From NCBI RefSeq assembly GCF_000242915.1, contig NZ_AFRZ01000001.1:868001-932000 (forward strand): 64,000 nt of DNA. Reading direction: 5' to 3'. This stretch comes from Sulfurimonas gotlandica GD1 (GTDB lineage Bacteria > Campylobacterota > Campylobacteria > Campylobacterales > Sulfurimonadaceae). The notes beneath the pieces were generated by a model. The model was not told where the DNA came from. It searched no databases and was given only the letters and a program-made list of their open reading frames with translations. Both the position numbers and the translations under genes were made by a program. Positions 17,639 to 26,032 of this stretch are shown one piece after another (position 1 is the first letter of the stretch; each line of letters starts with the position of its first letter).

Positions 17639-18571
17639 TTACCTTTGTTTGTCTAACCAGACCATTAATCCCTTTTGTGCGTGCAGTCTATTTTCTGCTT
17701 CATCAAAAATAATCTCTGAATATTTTTCAAATACTGATTCACTTACTTCTAATCCTCTGTACGCTGGCAAACAATGTAAAAATCTAGCATCTTTTGTAGC
17801 AAGCATCATCATCTTTTCATCAACCATAAAGCCTTTGAAAATTTTTATTCTTTCTTCTTTTTCTTCTTCTTGTCCCATTGAAGTCCATGTATCCGTTGTG
17901 ATTACAGTAGCACCTCTAACCGCTTCATTTGGGTCATTCATTGTCTTAATAACAGCTCCGCTCTCTTTTGCTAAAACAAGAACTTCTTTTAAGATCTTCT
18001 CATTAACTTCATAGCCCTTAGGCGTTGCTATTCTAAGTTCAAATCCAAGTTTAGCAGCAAGCATCATCCATGAGTGTGTCATGTTATTTCCATCACCGAT
18101 ATATGCACATACAATATTTTCATTTGCACTGTGTTCTACTAAAGTCATATAGTCAGCTAATAGTTGTACGGGATGATATGAATCTGTTAAACCATTTATT
18201 ACCGGAACTTTAGAGTAAGAAGCGAACTCTTCTATCATAGAGTGTTCGAACGTTCTTATCATTACCATATCACACATGCTAGATATTACTCTTGCTGTAT
18301 CTTTTACAGGTTCACCACGGCCTAGATGAATATCGCGGTTTGATAAAAACAGGGCGTGACCGCCAAGTTGAAACATTCCTGTCTCAAAACTCACTCTTGT
18401 TCTTGTTGAACTTTTCTCAAATATCATTCCAAGAGTCTGGTTTTCTAGCTCTTTTTTGTAAATTTTAGATTTTAGATTTTTCTTGATTTCAAGACCAATA
18501 TCTATTATTTCTAATATCTCTTCTTTTGTAAAATCTTTAAGTGTTAAAAAATGTCTCAAAACTTTCCCCAA
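17639..18571 (-). CDS. argF: Ornithine carbamoyltransferase
   Basis: A 310-residue enzyme forming citrulline from ornithine and carbamoyl phosphate in arginine biosynthesis. The carbamoyl-phosphate site [12 protein letters not shown] starts at residue 55, the ornithine loop appears as [14 protein letters not shown] near 130, and the catalytic HCLPAYRG lies near residue 265. Length matches the family. It follows hemB by 31 bases on the same strand and may be co-transcribed. Confidence 0.95.
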   Translation of the reverse strand: MGKVLRHFLTLKDFTKEEILEIIDIGLEIKKNLKSKIYKKELENQTLGMIFEKSSTRTRVSFETGMFQLGGHALFLSNRDIHLGRGEPVKDTARVISSMCDMVMIRTFEHSMIEEFASYSKVPVINGLTDSYHPVQLLADYMTLVEHSANENIVCAYIGDGNNMTHSWMMLAAKLGFELRIATPKGYEVNEKILKEVLVLAKESGAVIKTMNDPNEAVRGATVITTDTWTSMGQEEEKEERIKIFKGFMVDEKMMMLATKDARFLHCLPAYRGLEVSESVFEKYSEIIFDEAENRLHAQKGLMVWLDKQR

Positions 18572-18602
18572 ATTTTCAAATAAGCTATCATTTTATAGTA
18601 AT

Positions 18603-19574
18603 TTACTTTAATAACATCTTGGCAACTTCTTTGGCATGATACGAGATAATAATATCCGCTCCTGCTCTTTTAAAACTAATCATAGTCTCCATAACAACTC
18701 TGTCATAATCAATCAAATCATGCTTACCGGCAAGCTTTAACATTGCATATTCGCCGCTCACGTTGTAAACTGCCATTGGAAGCGATGTATTATCTTTAAT
18801 CTCACGAACAATGTCTAAGTAAGCAAGAGCAGGTTTTACCATTAAGATATCAGCACCCTGCATCTCATCAGATATAGACTCACTTATAGCTTCTCTTCTG
18901 TTTGCCGGATCCATCTGATATGAGGCACGATCACCAAAACTTGGTGTTGACTCTGCAACATCACGGAAAGGTCCATAATATCCAGATGCAAATTTCGTAG
19001 AATAACTCATAATAGGGATATTCTCATATCCACCTGCATCTAGAGCATCTCTTAGAGTCTCAATGATTCCATCCATCATACCAGAAGGTGCGATCATATC
19101 TGCACCAGCTTTTGCATGAACTATAGCTTGCTGTGCTGAAATCTCTAAAGTAGCATCGTTGTTTACCGTTTCATTTGCTTCATCAATAATTCCACAATGT
19201 CCATGATCAGTATACTCACAAAAACATAAGTCAGTCACAACAAACATGTCAGGATGCTCTTTTTTTACAGCACGAACTGCAGATGCAATGATTCCATGTT
19301 CACATAGAGAATCTGAACCGATAGAGTCTTTGACATCTGGAATTCCAAAAAGGATAATTGAGTAAAGTCCAAGCTTTTTCAGCTCTACACACTCTTTTAA
19401 AATTTCATCTAAACTCATTTGAAACACACCAGGCATCGAAGCGACTTCTGTTTTTATACCCTCACCAGAGCGAACAAAAAGTGGGTAGATAAAATCATCT
19501 GTAGTAACACTTGTCTCTCTTACTAATGAACGAAGATGCTTATTTAAACGAGTTCTGCGAAATCTTTGAAACAT
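18603..19574 (-). CDS. hemB: Porphobilinogen synthase (delta-aminolevulinate dehydratase)
   Basis: A 323-residue enzyme joining two aminolevulinate molecules to porphobilinogen in haem synthesis. The zinc-binding cysteine cluster is intact ([14 protein letters not shown], near residue 117), placing it in the zinc-dependent class. The two active-site lysines are in MSYSTKFAS and [11 protein letters not shown]. It reads divergently from ribA. With hemJ this is the second haem-pathway gene in the window. Confidence 0.96.
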   Translation of the reverse strand: MFQRFRRTRLNKHLRSLVRETSVTTDDFIYPLFVRSGEGIKTEVASMPGVFQMSLDEILKECVELKKLGLYSIILFGIPDVKDSIGSDSLCEHGIIASAVRAVKKEHPDMFVVTDLCFCEYTDHGHCGIIDEANETVNNDATLEISAQQAIVHAKAGADMIAPSGMMDGIIETLRDALDAGGYENIPIMSYSTKFASGYYGPFRDVAESTPSFGDRASYQMDPANRREAISESISDEMQGADILMVKPALAYLDIVREIKDNTSLPMAVYNVSGEYAMLKLAGKHDLIDYDRVVMETMISFKRAGADIIISYHAKEVAKMLLK

Positions 19575-19646
19575 AATAAACCTTTTTTAGCTATAATTTT
19601 GAAAAATTTATTTTATCGTTTTAAAGTTTAAATTAGGGTACATTAA

Positions 19647-20210
19647 TTGAATATAGAGATTTCAGAAGTAGCAAATTTGCCATCAAAGTTTGGCGACTTC
19701 AAAGTAAAAGCCTTTAAAGAAGGCCAAAAAGAGCACCTTGTTATATACTCAGACAACTTAGCCGAAGTTCCAACTGTACGAGTTCACTCAGAGTGTTTAA
19801 CTGGAGATGCAATAGGCAGTTTAAAGTGTGACTGTAGAGACCAACTTGAATATGCGTTAAAGCTAGCATCTTCTAGTGATGGGATGGTTATATATCTAAG
19901 ACAGGAGGGGCGTAACATTGGTCTTTTAAACAAGATAAATGCTTATGCTCTGCAAGATAAAGGTCTAAATACTATTGAGGCAAACCATCAACTTGGCTTT
20001 CGTACAGATGAGAGAACTTACGAAATCGTTACATATATCCTGCATCACTTTGGCGTTAAAAAAATAAAACTACTAACTAATAACCCTGATAAAATCAATT
20101 CTATCAGTGACATAGAAATTGTAGAGAGAGTTCCTATTATTATGGACTCAAATAAATACAATATAGATTACTTAAATGTAAAAAAAGATGAGATGGGTCA
20201 TCTACTATAA
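19647..20210 (+). CDS. ribA: GTP cyclohydrolase II
   Basis: A 187-residue enzyme for the first riboflavin step, opening the GTP ring. The zinc cysteines are in SECLTGDAIGSLKCDCRDQ (about residues 50-67) and the catalytic region in LRQEGRNIGLLNKINAYALQD. Start is TTG. The gene is the integration target of the mobile element: the 17-bp attL lies inside its last codons (20188-20204), and the element supplies the end of the gene, so the protein now ends GHLL. At attR the matching bases read GHLI and a stop, probably the original end. Confidence 0.95.
   Translation: MNIEISEVANLPSKFGDFKVKAFKEGQKEHLVIYSDNLAEVPTVRVHSECLTGDAIGSLKCDCRDQLEYALKLASSSDGMVIYLRQEGRNIGLLNKINAYALQDKGLNTIEANHQLGFRTDERTYEIVTYILHHFGVKKIKLLTNNPDKINSISDIEIVERVPIIMDSNKYNIDYLNVKKDEMGHLL
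20188..20204 (+). repeat. attL, 17-bp direct repeat in the ribA 3' end
   Basis: ATGAGATGGGTCATCTA, identical to 31397-31413. It covers codons for EMGHL at the end of ribA, so integration keeps the reading frame closed by element-borne sequence. Confidence 0.85.
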
Positions 20211-20346
20211 GCAATATTCCGCACTCCCCACAAGCAGGGAGCATATCCCTTAATATAGGGAACTATAAGACATTTTAAAACTATTCTATTCCTTTTTAAT
20301 CCCTTTAAATCCTTTCTAAGTCTATATACCTTACAATATAAAACTC

Positions 20347-20368
20347 CATATACCAATATTAGTATATG
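20347..20368 (+). promoter_or_regulatory. Inverted repeat upstream of the integrase gene
   Basis: CATATAC (20347-20353) and GTATATG (20362-20368) separated by eight bases, 21 bases before the integrase ATG. It may be an operator or an integrase-binding arm site. The 178-base stretch from ribA to the integrase also holds a CCCTTAATATAGGG hairpin (about 20255-20268). Confidence 0.45.
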
Positions 20369-20388
20369 AATTAAACAGAGGATTATAT

Positions 20389-21522
20389 ATGGCTATGAAA
20401 TATAACTTAGAAATCACTAAGTATAAAAATATTTACTCTCTAAAAAAAGACAATGGGAAAGATGAGTATTACACTACTTTTATGTTGAAAGGTATTACTT
20501 ATCAAAAGAAAAACCTCACTGCTGAGTTTAATGCTACTACTGCAAAACAAGCAAGTGAAACATTAGAATTTATCAAATCTGAAATACGAGAAGGAAGAGA
20601 GCCTTTTCAATCAAACGGTGGAGATAAAGTAAGAAATATTATTCTTAATGATATAGCAACTAAAAAGCCTAAAAATAAAGGTGGCGACAATTCACATTAT
20701 AAGAGAAGCTTAGAGCTATTTTTCAACAAATACATTAATCCGACAATAGGTCATTTGACAATGGAGAATGTAAAAGACAGCCATATAAAAAAAATATTAA
20801 ATAGCTTGGAGGGTAATACAAAAAGCTATAAGCTTACAGTAAATGTGTTAATGCTGAAAATATTTGAAAATGCTTTTAGAAAGGGAGCAATTAAAACTAA
20901 CCCTTTTTATGATTTAGATTATGGAACACACGAGCCAAAAGCTGAGTTTGATATAAGACTCAACGAGGATATGGAAGATACCGCTAAAAAAATATATAAT
21001 GCAACTATAAACTTTGATATGTCTCATAGATTATTATTTTTATTGTCAATTATGTCAGTAAGAAGAATTGGAGAAATCTGGAAGCTAAGATTTTCTCATT
21101 TTAAAAAATACAGTGATGGAAGTTGGTATGTATTAGCAACAAAGGACATCACTAAAACTGGAATTGAGGAAAAATATCCTATTCCATTAGAAGTTGTCGA
21201 ACTACTTCCTGAAGAAGTATTAGATGATGAATATAAAGATGAAAAACTATTCCATTTTTGCTATTCAGGAATGTTTTTAAAAGAAGCCAAGCTCATAAAA
21301 AATGCGAAGGTTGAAATAAATAAGGGATACAAAATCACATCTCACGACAACAGAAACTTATTTATTTCGATTCTTTCTTCATTAGGAATAGATAGTGACT
21401 TAGCCGATAGATGTCTATCTCATAATAACAAAAAAAATATAAAGCAAGTCTATTTAGATGTTCCTTATAAAAAAAGAAAAGAGATATTTGAAAAGTGGTG
21501 GAACTTTTTAAGAGCAAAATAA
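20389..21522 (+). CDS. Tyrosine-type site-specific integrase
   Basis: A 377-residue phage-type integrase. The catalytic arginine is in MSVRRIGEIW near residue 224, HDNRNLF near 319 supplies HxxR, and LSHNNKKNIKQVYLD near 344-357 supplies the last histidine and the nucleophilic tyrosine. The N-terminal part holds an arm-type and SAM-like core-binding domain. It lies just inside attL, the usual position for the integrase that created the element. A strong rho-independent terminator follows. Confidence 0.93.
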   Translation: MAMKYNLEITKYKNIYSLKKDNGKDEYYTTFMLKGITYQKKNLTAEFNATTAKQASETLEFIKSEIREGREPFQSNGGDKVRNIILNDIATKKPKNKGGDNSHYKRSLELFFNKYINPTIGHLTMENVKDSHIKKILNSLEGNTKSYKLTVNVLMLKIFENAFRKGAIKTNPFYDLDYGTHEPKAEFDIRLNEDMEDTAKKIYNATINFDMSHRLLFLLSIMSVRRIGEIWKLRFSHFKKYSDGSWYVLATKDITKTGIEEKYPIPLEVVELLPEEVLDDEYKDEKLFHFCYSGMFLKEAKLIKNAKVEINKGYKITSHDNRNLFISILSSLGIDSDLADRCLSHNNKKNIKQVYLDVPYKKRKEIFEKWWNFLRAK

Positions 21523-21608
21523 ATTCACACTTTTTATCACTTTTTACCACATAATTACTTATAATGAGGTTCTTATAGAACGCTATTTTCATAAAAACCA
21601 AATTTATA

Positions 21609-21640
21609 GCTAAAAAAGCCCCTATTTTTAGCATTTTTTT
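21609..21640 (+). terminator. Rho-independent terminator after the integrase gene
   Basis: Perfect 8-bp stem GCTAAAAA (21609-21616) and TTTTTAGC (21625-21632), then seven consecutive T (21634-21640). Confidence 0.75.
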
Positions 21641-21707
21641 CACTCTAAATATACCCCTTTTAATTATATTCTTATATCCTATTGTTTTATACATATAGGT
21701 ATCTATA

Positions 21708-22481
21708 CTATTCATATAACATACTCTCTATATCTATCATAATAGACTTATTATTAACAACTATATAATCATCAGATAATGTAGAATCTTTCTCTTCTAT
21801 AATAATATTTTTCTTATCAATCTGCTTTAAAATATATAGATAGTTTTCTTCATTCTTAAAGGTTTTCCATATGTATTTTAAATGTATGTTTAGATAACGA
21901 TATATATATTTAATTACATAATTAGGTAGTTCTTTTCTACTTGCCGTATACATAGGCTTGCCCATAAGCCTTTCTTTCTTTCTAATTTCATATTCTTCAT
22001 CATACGGACGATAATACTCTTTAATAACATACTCATACTTAGTAAGTTTATTACACTTAGGATGAGTAACATCACTATTTTTATATATGCAGTTTTCTTT
22101 TAAAAATAATAATGTCTTTTCAATAGGTGCGAAGTCATCATAAAAAAATTGGATATGAATATGTGGATTAAACGAGTAGCCTTTTGATGGTTTAAATTCT
22201 CCATCACTCTCACCGAACTCTATTTGAGTAAAGTATGCTATTGATGTTTTATTTTTATCTTTGGCTCGTGAATATGATTTCAGCTTTTTCATCATCACTT
22301 TCCTTAATTCAAATAGAGAATCGAGACATTCATCTCCTATGCTACTATTTCTTTCATTACCAAGTGTTATTGATACCAAAGCTTTTTTTCTATGCTTATT
22401 CTCATAAAATAAAGATTTATAAATAGCTCTTGTGAGTCTATTCTTATAATCATAGTCTTGCTCTTGTAAACTTATTTTCAT
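21708..22481 (-). CDS. HUH-motif replication initiator-like protein
   Basis: A 257-residue protein. The segment SFNPHIHIQFFYDD puts an H-x-H (HUH) metal-binding motif at residues 107-109, and further on ELPNYVIKYIYRYL has a Y-x-x-x-Y pair at about 188 and 192 on a helix, the layout of two-tyrosine HUH nucleases such as rolling-circle replication initiators. I infer a Rep protein for the element, but an inovirus-like or transposase-like HUH enzyme cannot be excluded. It is the last gene of a leftward operon with a methyltransferase and two small genes. Confidence 0.65.
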   Translation of the reverse strand: MKISLQEQDYDYKNRLTRAIYKSLFYENKHRKKALVSITLGNERNSSIGDECLDSLFELRKVMMKKLKSYSRAKDKNKTSIAYFTQIEFGESDGEFKPSKGYSFNPHIHIQFFYDDFAPIEKTLLFLKENCIYKNSDVTHPKCNKLTKYEYVIKEYYRPYDEEYEIRKKERLMGKPMYTASRKELPNYVIKYIYRYLNIHLKYIWKTFKNEENYLYILKQIDKKNIIIEEKDSTLSDDYIVVNNKSIMIDIESMLYE

Positions 22482-22496
22482 AGCTATTATAGATAA

Positions 22497-22715
22497 TCAA
22501 TATTCACTTGGACAAGTTAGTTTTGCTAAGTGTGTAATAAGTTCTCTCTTATCTCCAGTGATTTGATCGCAACCGATACCTTTAATATAATCATTGAACT
22601 CTGCTTTTGTAGTTCTTTTAAGAACTTTTTCCCAACCTATTAATAATGGATTTCCAACAGCATATGCCTCTATTAAATTTTCAATATCATCTATTCTTTT
22701 TTTTCTACTTCGCAT
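22497..22715 (-). CDS. Small hypothetical protein in the element's Rep operon
   Basis: A 72-residue basic protein (MRSRKKRIDDIENLIEAYAVGN...). No family recognised. It sits between the upstream 170-residue gene, abutting with no gap, and the Rep-like gene 15 bases downstream, so it is translated as part of that operon. The C-terminal half (QITGDKRELITHLAKLTCP) looks helical. Confidence 0.6.
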   Translation of the reverse strand: MRSRKKRIDDIENLIEAYAVGNPLLIGWEKVLKRTTKAEFNDYIKGIGCDQITGDKRELITHLAKLTCPSEY

Positions 22716-23228
22716 TTATGCTACCTTCCCAATAGTAATTATTTCAGGCAAAAGTCCATTATTCGTCATTTTAAGATTATATATTTTTTTGATATCAACT
22801 CCTTTTACACCTAAAAAATCAACTATTTCGCATATCCCATTTTTAATACTCAAGTCTGCTTCTTTCTTCTTTTTTTTAGGAATATGTTTCCATATACTCG
22901 CCGCATTTCTATGCCATTTTTTAACATATTTACGATAATTAACATCATTAATATCAACTTCTCCATAGTCTAATCCAAATCTTGATTTAAATTTATGTAA
23001 AACATAAATATTTGAATTAAGAGAAAGACTCAAATCAGTATGAAGCACATCATCTAAATCTATTTCTCTTTCTTTATATTTAAAGTTAGTAGAATAGTTT
23101 AAAACTAATCCATCTGGACTAAGCTCTGGCACTATTATTAAGTCGATATTAATATTTTCTCGTTCAGTAAAGTTTTTTATTTGCTCTAAAATATCATTCA
23201 TAACTTGATTTCTGTCATAAGGTTTCAT
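22716..23228 (-). CDS. Hypothetical protein in the element's Rep operon
   Basis: A 170-residue protein without a signal peptide or membrane helix. The middle has a lysine run (IPKKKKKEADLS). I do not recognise it. Its start overlaps the methyltransferase stop by one base and its stop abuts the 72-residue gene, so it belongs to a four-gene leftward operon (23884 to 21708) and probably serves replication or maintenance of the element. Confidence 0.65.
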   Translation of the reverse strand: MKPYDRNQVMNDILEQIKNFTERENINIDLIIVPELSPDGLVLNYSTNFKYKEREIDLDDVLHTDLSLSLNSNIYVLHKFKSRFGLDYGEVDINDVNYRKYVKKWHRNAASIWKHIPKKKKKEADLSIKNGICEIVDFLGVKGVDIKKIYNLKMTNNGLLPEIITIGKVA

Positions 23229-23884
23229 TATGCTACCCTCTCAATATCTATAAAACTTTGATTATTCACTGGTAATAAGTTAAGTTTTGCCTTTGATTCA
23301 TCATAAATGTAAAAAGGTTTTAGTTTTGGCATATTGAAAAATAAAACTTGTGCATTAAATTTAATACCATTAAATACATCTAAGGGAAGAGTCATAAGAC
23401 TTGTAATATCAAAATTACCATCAGAGACATATTTCAGTCTTGCAGACTTTAATCTATTATTATTTAAAAAATTATCGCCCGTAATCATCACTACTGGAAT
23501 ATCTTCGCCAAATCTATCAAACATAGTTTTTAGGAATAGATGAGGAAATAATAAATTCTTACCTCTGCCATTACCGTTAAACGGTGGGTTCATAATAATC
23601 AAATCAGGTTTCACATTCTCAGGTATATCTGAGTTCTTAATATCTTGATGGAAAAAAACATTACATTGATTTTTTGCATTTTTATCAATATCTGCTCCAA
23701 TAACTTCAACGCCATTTTCAAGGTAATATTTAGTCATACCACCACTTATACCGATACAAGGGTCAAAGACAGTTTTAAAGTCATATTCAGAAGTAATTAT
23801 CTTATATAGTTCATAACTTAACTCTTTTGGAGTAAACACAGTTGATTTTTTTTGTTTTTTATCTTTTTTATTAATGTTAGACAT
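23228..23884 (-). CDS. DNA adenine methyltransferase-like protein of the element
   Basis: A 218-residue SAM-dependent methyltransferase. Motif I is FDPCIGISGG near residue 40 and motif IV is NPPF at 99-102 (IIMNPPFNGNG), the type found in N6-adenine DNA methyltransferases. The N-terminal segment STVFTPKELSYELYKI also resembles the start of N-6 methylase domains. No restriction partner is adjacent in this operon, so it may be an orphan that protects or marks the element DNA. First gene of the four-gene leftward operon. Confidence 0.78.
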   Translation of the reverse strand: MSNINKKDKKQKKSTVFTPKELSYELYKIITSEYDFKTVFDPCIGISGGMTKYYLENGVEVIGADIDKNAKNQCNVFFHQDIKNSDIPENVKPDLIIMNPPFNGNGRGKNLLFPHLFLKTMFDRFGEDIPVVMITGDNFLNNNRLKSARLKYVSDGNFDITSLMTLPLDVFNGIKFNAQVLFFNMPKLKPFYIYDESKAKLNLLPVNNQSFIDIERVA

Positions 23885-23923
23885 AATAATAGATCCTTTT
23901 TATTTTTTTATTTTGTATATTTT

Positions 23924-24014
23924 TTGGCATAGATATCCCTTTGGAAATATATGCTTTTTTAAATATTTAGCAAAAAATTGGCATAGATATCCCTTTATGA
24001 GATATGCTTTTTTT
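23924..24014. repeat. Two directly repeated units upstream of the methyltransferase-Rep operon
   Basis: TTGGCATAGATATCCCTTT at 23924-23942 and 23978-23996, exactly 54 bases apart. Each is followed on the plus strand by a near-complementary sequence ending ATATGC and a T-run, so each can also form a hairpin. The 499-base gap 23885-24383 holds these, the cruciform and the oriT-like region. They may be iterons, operators for the leftward operon, or paired terminators. Confidence 0.65.
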
Positions 24015-24045
24015 TCACTTTCGTGTTAAGTCCTTAATGGGTGAA

Positions 24046-24103
24046 TAATTATGTAGGGGAACAAATACTAAAGTTAATCATAGTATTTGTGGTTCAATAA
24101 TTA
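24046..24103. other. Cruciform-forming inverted repeat, candidate replication origin
   Basis: Inner arms ACAAATACTA (24061-24070) and TAGTATTTGT (24081-24090) are perfect with a ten-base loop; outer arms TAATTAT (24046-24052) and ATAATTA (24097-24103) extend it. Cruciforms like this are typical of the nick sites of HUH Rep proteins, and one is encoded in this element. A further 10-bp hairpin with T-tail follows at 24122-24146. Confidence 0.5.
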
Positions 24104-24121
24104 CAACAAATAAAGCAATTC

Positions 24122-24146
24122 AAAAAGCTAAACTAATTAGCTTTTT
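24122..24146 (+). terminator. Hairpin with T-run in the origin region
   Basis: Perfect 10-bp stem AAAAAGCTAA (24122-24131) and TTAGCTTTTT (24137-24146). There is no rightward gene just upstream, so it may serve a small RNA or be part of the origin structure. On the minus strand it would also end in T. Confidence 0.45.
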
Positions 24147-24268
24147 GCTTTGCCTTGGATATTATTGCGTAACAATGCTTAAAAACAACTTTATTCAAGG
24201 AAAATATATAATTTTCTTTTTATGTCTCTTAAGAAAAGAGGGTTTCAAAAGGGTGTTAATCCCTTTGC

Positions 24269-24312
24269 AGTGTCGTAATGGTTGGGGTTTCCCCACACTT
24301 TTACTATCCTGC
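24269..24312 (+). promoter_or_regulatory. Putative oriT with IncP-type nick motif
   Basis: A hairpin (TGGGG 24283-24287, loop TTT, CCCCA 24291-24295, with outer arms AGTGT/ACACT) is followed by CTATCCTGC at 24304-24312. YATCCTG|Y is the consensus nick site of IncP-type (MOBP) transfer origins, where it also follows an inverted repeat. The relaxase gene starts 72 bases downstream. The 78-codon open frame across this stretch is therefore not annotated as a gene. Confidence 0.6.
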
Positions 24313-24383
24313 TATATGCATAGTGCTATAAAACATGAAATTAAAAATAGTTTTTATAATCTCAGAAAAGAGAGGTTATAGAA

Positions 24384-25355
24384 ATGGAATTAAAAGATTT
24401 AAAGTTTGATGATTGTTTTTTTAAAGTGAATCGAATAAGAGGAATGGCACATTTTGGAACATACAATGAGTATCTTGATAAAGATAACGCAACAATGTAT
24501 TCAAAAATGAGTTATAAACAATTAGCAGAGATAGCAACAAGGCATATAAAAAGGGATGTTAAAAAATTAAAAGGTGGTCGCCCTGGGGATATGGCAAAGA
24601 ACTTTATCTTTTCTCTTCCTCCTAAGATGGAAAGTGTGATTAATAGAAAAGATAAAAAACAGATGGCTGACTTTGTGAAAACAATCACAGAAGCTTTTTT
24701 AAACTCAGTCCAAGCTAATCATCCAGAGATAAGTATAAAGTGGCTTAGAGAACATTTAACAGTATCTTTACATACAGATACTAAACATACTCATTTCCAT
24801 GTCTTAGCACCTACATTAGCTTCTAATAATGGTCTATTAAACAATGATTACACTTTAATTGATTACGGAAAAAGAAATATAAGTAAGCTATCTCGCAAAG
24901 CAATATACAACTGGTGCAGAAAGATAATAGGAGAACAGCCTATAACTCCTGAACTATTTATGCAATATGCCAAAATTGAAAGTAAATCTAAGAACAAAGC
25001 AAAATGGAAAACTTATAAAGAGAGGATGAAAGACGCCACTATTGAACTTGAAGAAGCAACGATTGAATATAAACGAGGCTCTGCCGAGTATGAGGCACAA
25101 TCTCAAAGACTTAGAGAGCAATACGAAGAGATAGAAGAGAAAAATGAGAAATGGATTAGGAAGATTTTCAATATCTTAGCAAAAGTGGAGCGAATTGCAG
25201 AAGATCCGAAAACTACCTATCAACAAATCGAAACTAAGTTTGAGCGTTTAGAAACGCATATAGAGAAAACAGAGGATGAAAAATTAAAAGAAACGATAGC
25301 AACAGAAGTTAAAAAAGTGAAAGCTAAGATTTTACATCATAGCCCAAAATTATAA
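24384..25355 (+). CDS. Relaxase (mobilization protein)
   Basis: A 323-residue DNA-nicking transfer protein. The histidine motif SLHTDTKHTHFHV (residues 129-140, with H130, H135, H137 and H139) is the HUH motif III of MOBP-type relaxases, which often read HxDTxxxHxH. Candidate catalytic tyrosines are in HFGTYNEYLDKDN near residues 23-35. The C-terminal third is coiled coil (about 210-310, rich in E and K). The IncP-like nick site upstream agrees with a MOBP assignment. It would nick the element's oriT and lead the strand into a helper's secretion channel. Confidence 0.8.
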   Translation: MELKDLKFDDCFFKVNRIRGMAHFGTYNEYLDKDNATMYSKMSYKQLAEIATRHIKRDVKKLKGGRPGDMAKNFIFSLPPKMESVINRKDKKQMADFVKTITEAFLNSVQANHPEISIKWLREHLTVSLHTDTKHTHFHVLAPTLASNNGLLNNDYTLIDYGKRNISKLSRKAIYNWCRKIIGEQPITPELFMQYAKIESKSKNKAKWKTYKERMKDATIELEEATIEYKRGSAEYEAQSQRLREQYEEIEEKNEKWIRKIFNILAKVERIAEDPKTTYQQIETKFERLETHIEKTEDEKLKETIATEVKKVKAKILHHSPKL

Positions 25356-25401
25356 TTTTTCATTTTTTTCATTATAACAATCTAAATATAAGGAGTTAAA
25401 C

Positions 25402-25737
25402 ATGTATGAATTTATAGAATATTGGATAGTGGGTATTGTTTCTTTCTTGGTAGGATTTATCATTGCCCTACTTACCAAAAAGTGTGAAGATAAAGAAGAA
25501 TTAAAAGAGCTTTTAAATGATGTTAAAAGTAATTTGAATAGTGTCACTATACATTTATCAGAGAGTGAGACAGAGCGAATGGCTATGTTAAGAAATCAAG
25601 ATAATATTCAGCAGATGATAGAAAAATTAAAAACGACTATCTTTAACCGTTCTAGGGATGAAGAAAAAAACAGAATAAAAAATAAAAAACTCAAATCTAT
25701 CAAAAATAAAAACAATCAAGGAAATGACCTTGAATAA
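25402..25737 (+). CDS. Small membrane-anchored coiled-coil protein of the element
   Basis: A 111-residue protein with one N-terminal membrane helix (YWIVGIVSFLVGFIIALL), then a charged coiled coil and a lysine/asparagine-rich tail. It lies 46 bases after the relaxase gene with a ribosome-binding site (AAGGAG). Position and shape suggest a mobilization accessory protein that links the relaxosome to the membrane, but no family was recognised. Its end overlaps the next start by 14 bases. Confidence 0.6.
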   Translation: MYEFIEYWIVGIVSFLVGFIIALLTKKCEDKEELKELLNDVKSNLNSVTIHLSESETERMAMLRNQDNIQQMIEKLKTTIFNRSRDEEKNRIKNKKLKSIKNKNNQGNDLE

Positions 25738-26032
25738 CTATTATGATGACTTTGATTATTACAAATTAAAAACTGGATTATACGATGGCGAAGCATTAAG
25801 CCAAAATTGTAAAAGAGAACAAAAAGAAATTATTGCTCTATGGAATAAACTCGATGAACTAAGTGGTAACGCTTCTGCATATAATTTGAGAGATTTTTGG
25901 AGAAATCTACTCCTTGATGAATGGCTTGATAATTCAAATCATAAAGATAAGACTCGCATTGAACATACAATTTACTATATCTTCAAGATTAAGCCTATAA
26001 TTTTGAAGCACATAGAGGATTTATCCTCTTAG
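25724..26032 (+). CDS. Hypothetical protein of the element
   Basis: A 102-residue soluble, helical protein (MTLNNYYDDFDYYKLKTG...). No family recognised. It overlaps the preceding gene by 14 bases, consistent with one relaxase-accessory operon, and its stop overlaps by four bases the stop of the convergent J-domain gene. Confidence 0.55.
   Translation: MTLNNYYDDFDYYKLKTGLYDGEALSQNCKREQKEIIALWNKLDELSGNASAYNLRDFWRNLLLDEWLDNSNHKDKTRIEHTIYYIFKIKPIILKHIEDLSS

Noticed and set aside
21362-21715. 117-codon minus-strand frame overlapping the integrase end
   Set aside because: Half of it is antisense to the catalytic end of the integrase and the rest covers the terminator; no family features.
23924-24014. 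CRISPR array
   Set aside because: Only two repeat copies, 54 bases apart, with partly conserved 'spacer' and no cas genes nearby; better explained as origin or operator repeats.
24145-24381. 78-codon open frame before the relaxase gene
   Set aside because: It runs across the oriT-like hairpin and nick motif, has a cysteine-rich unlikely composition and no ribosome-binding site.
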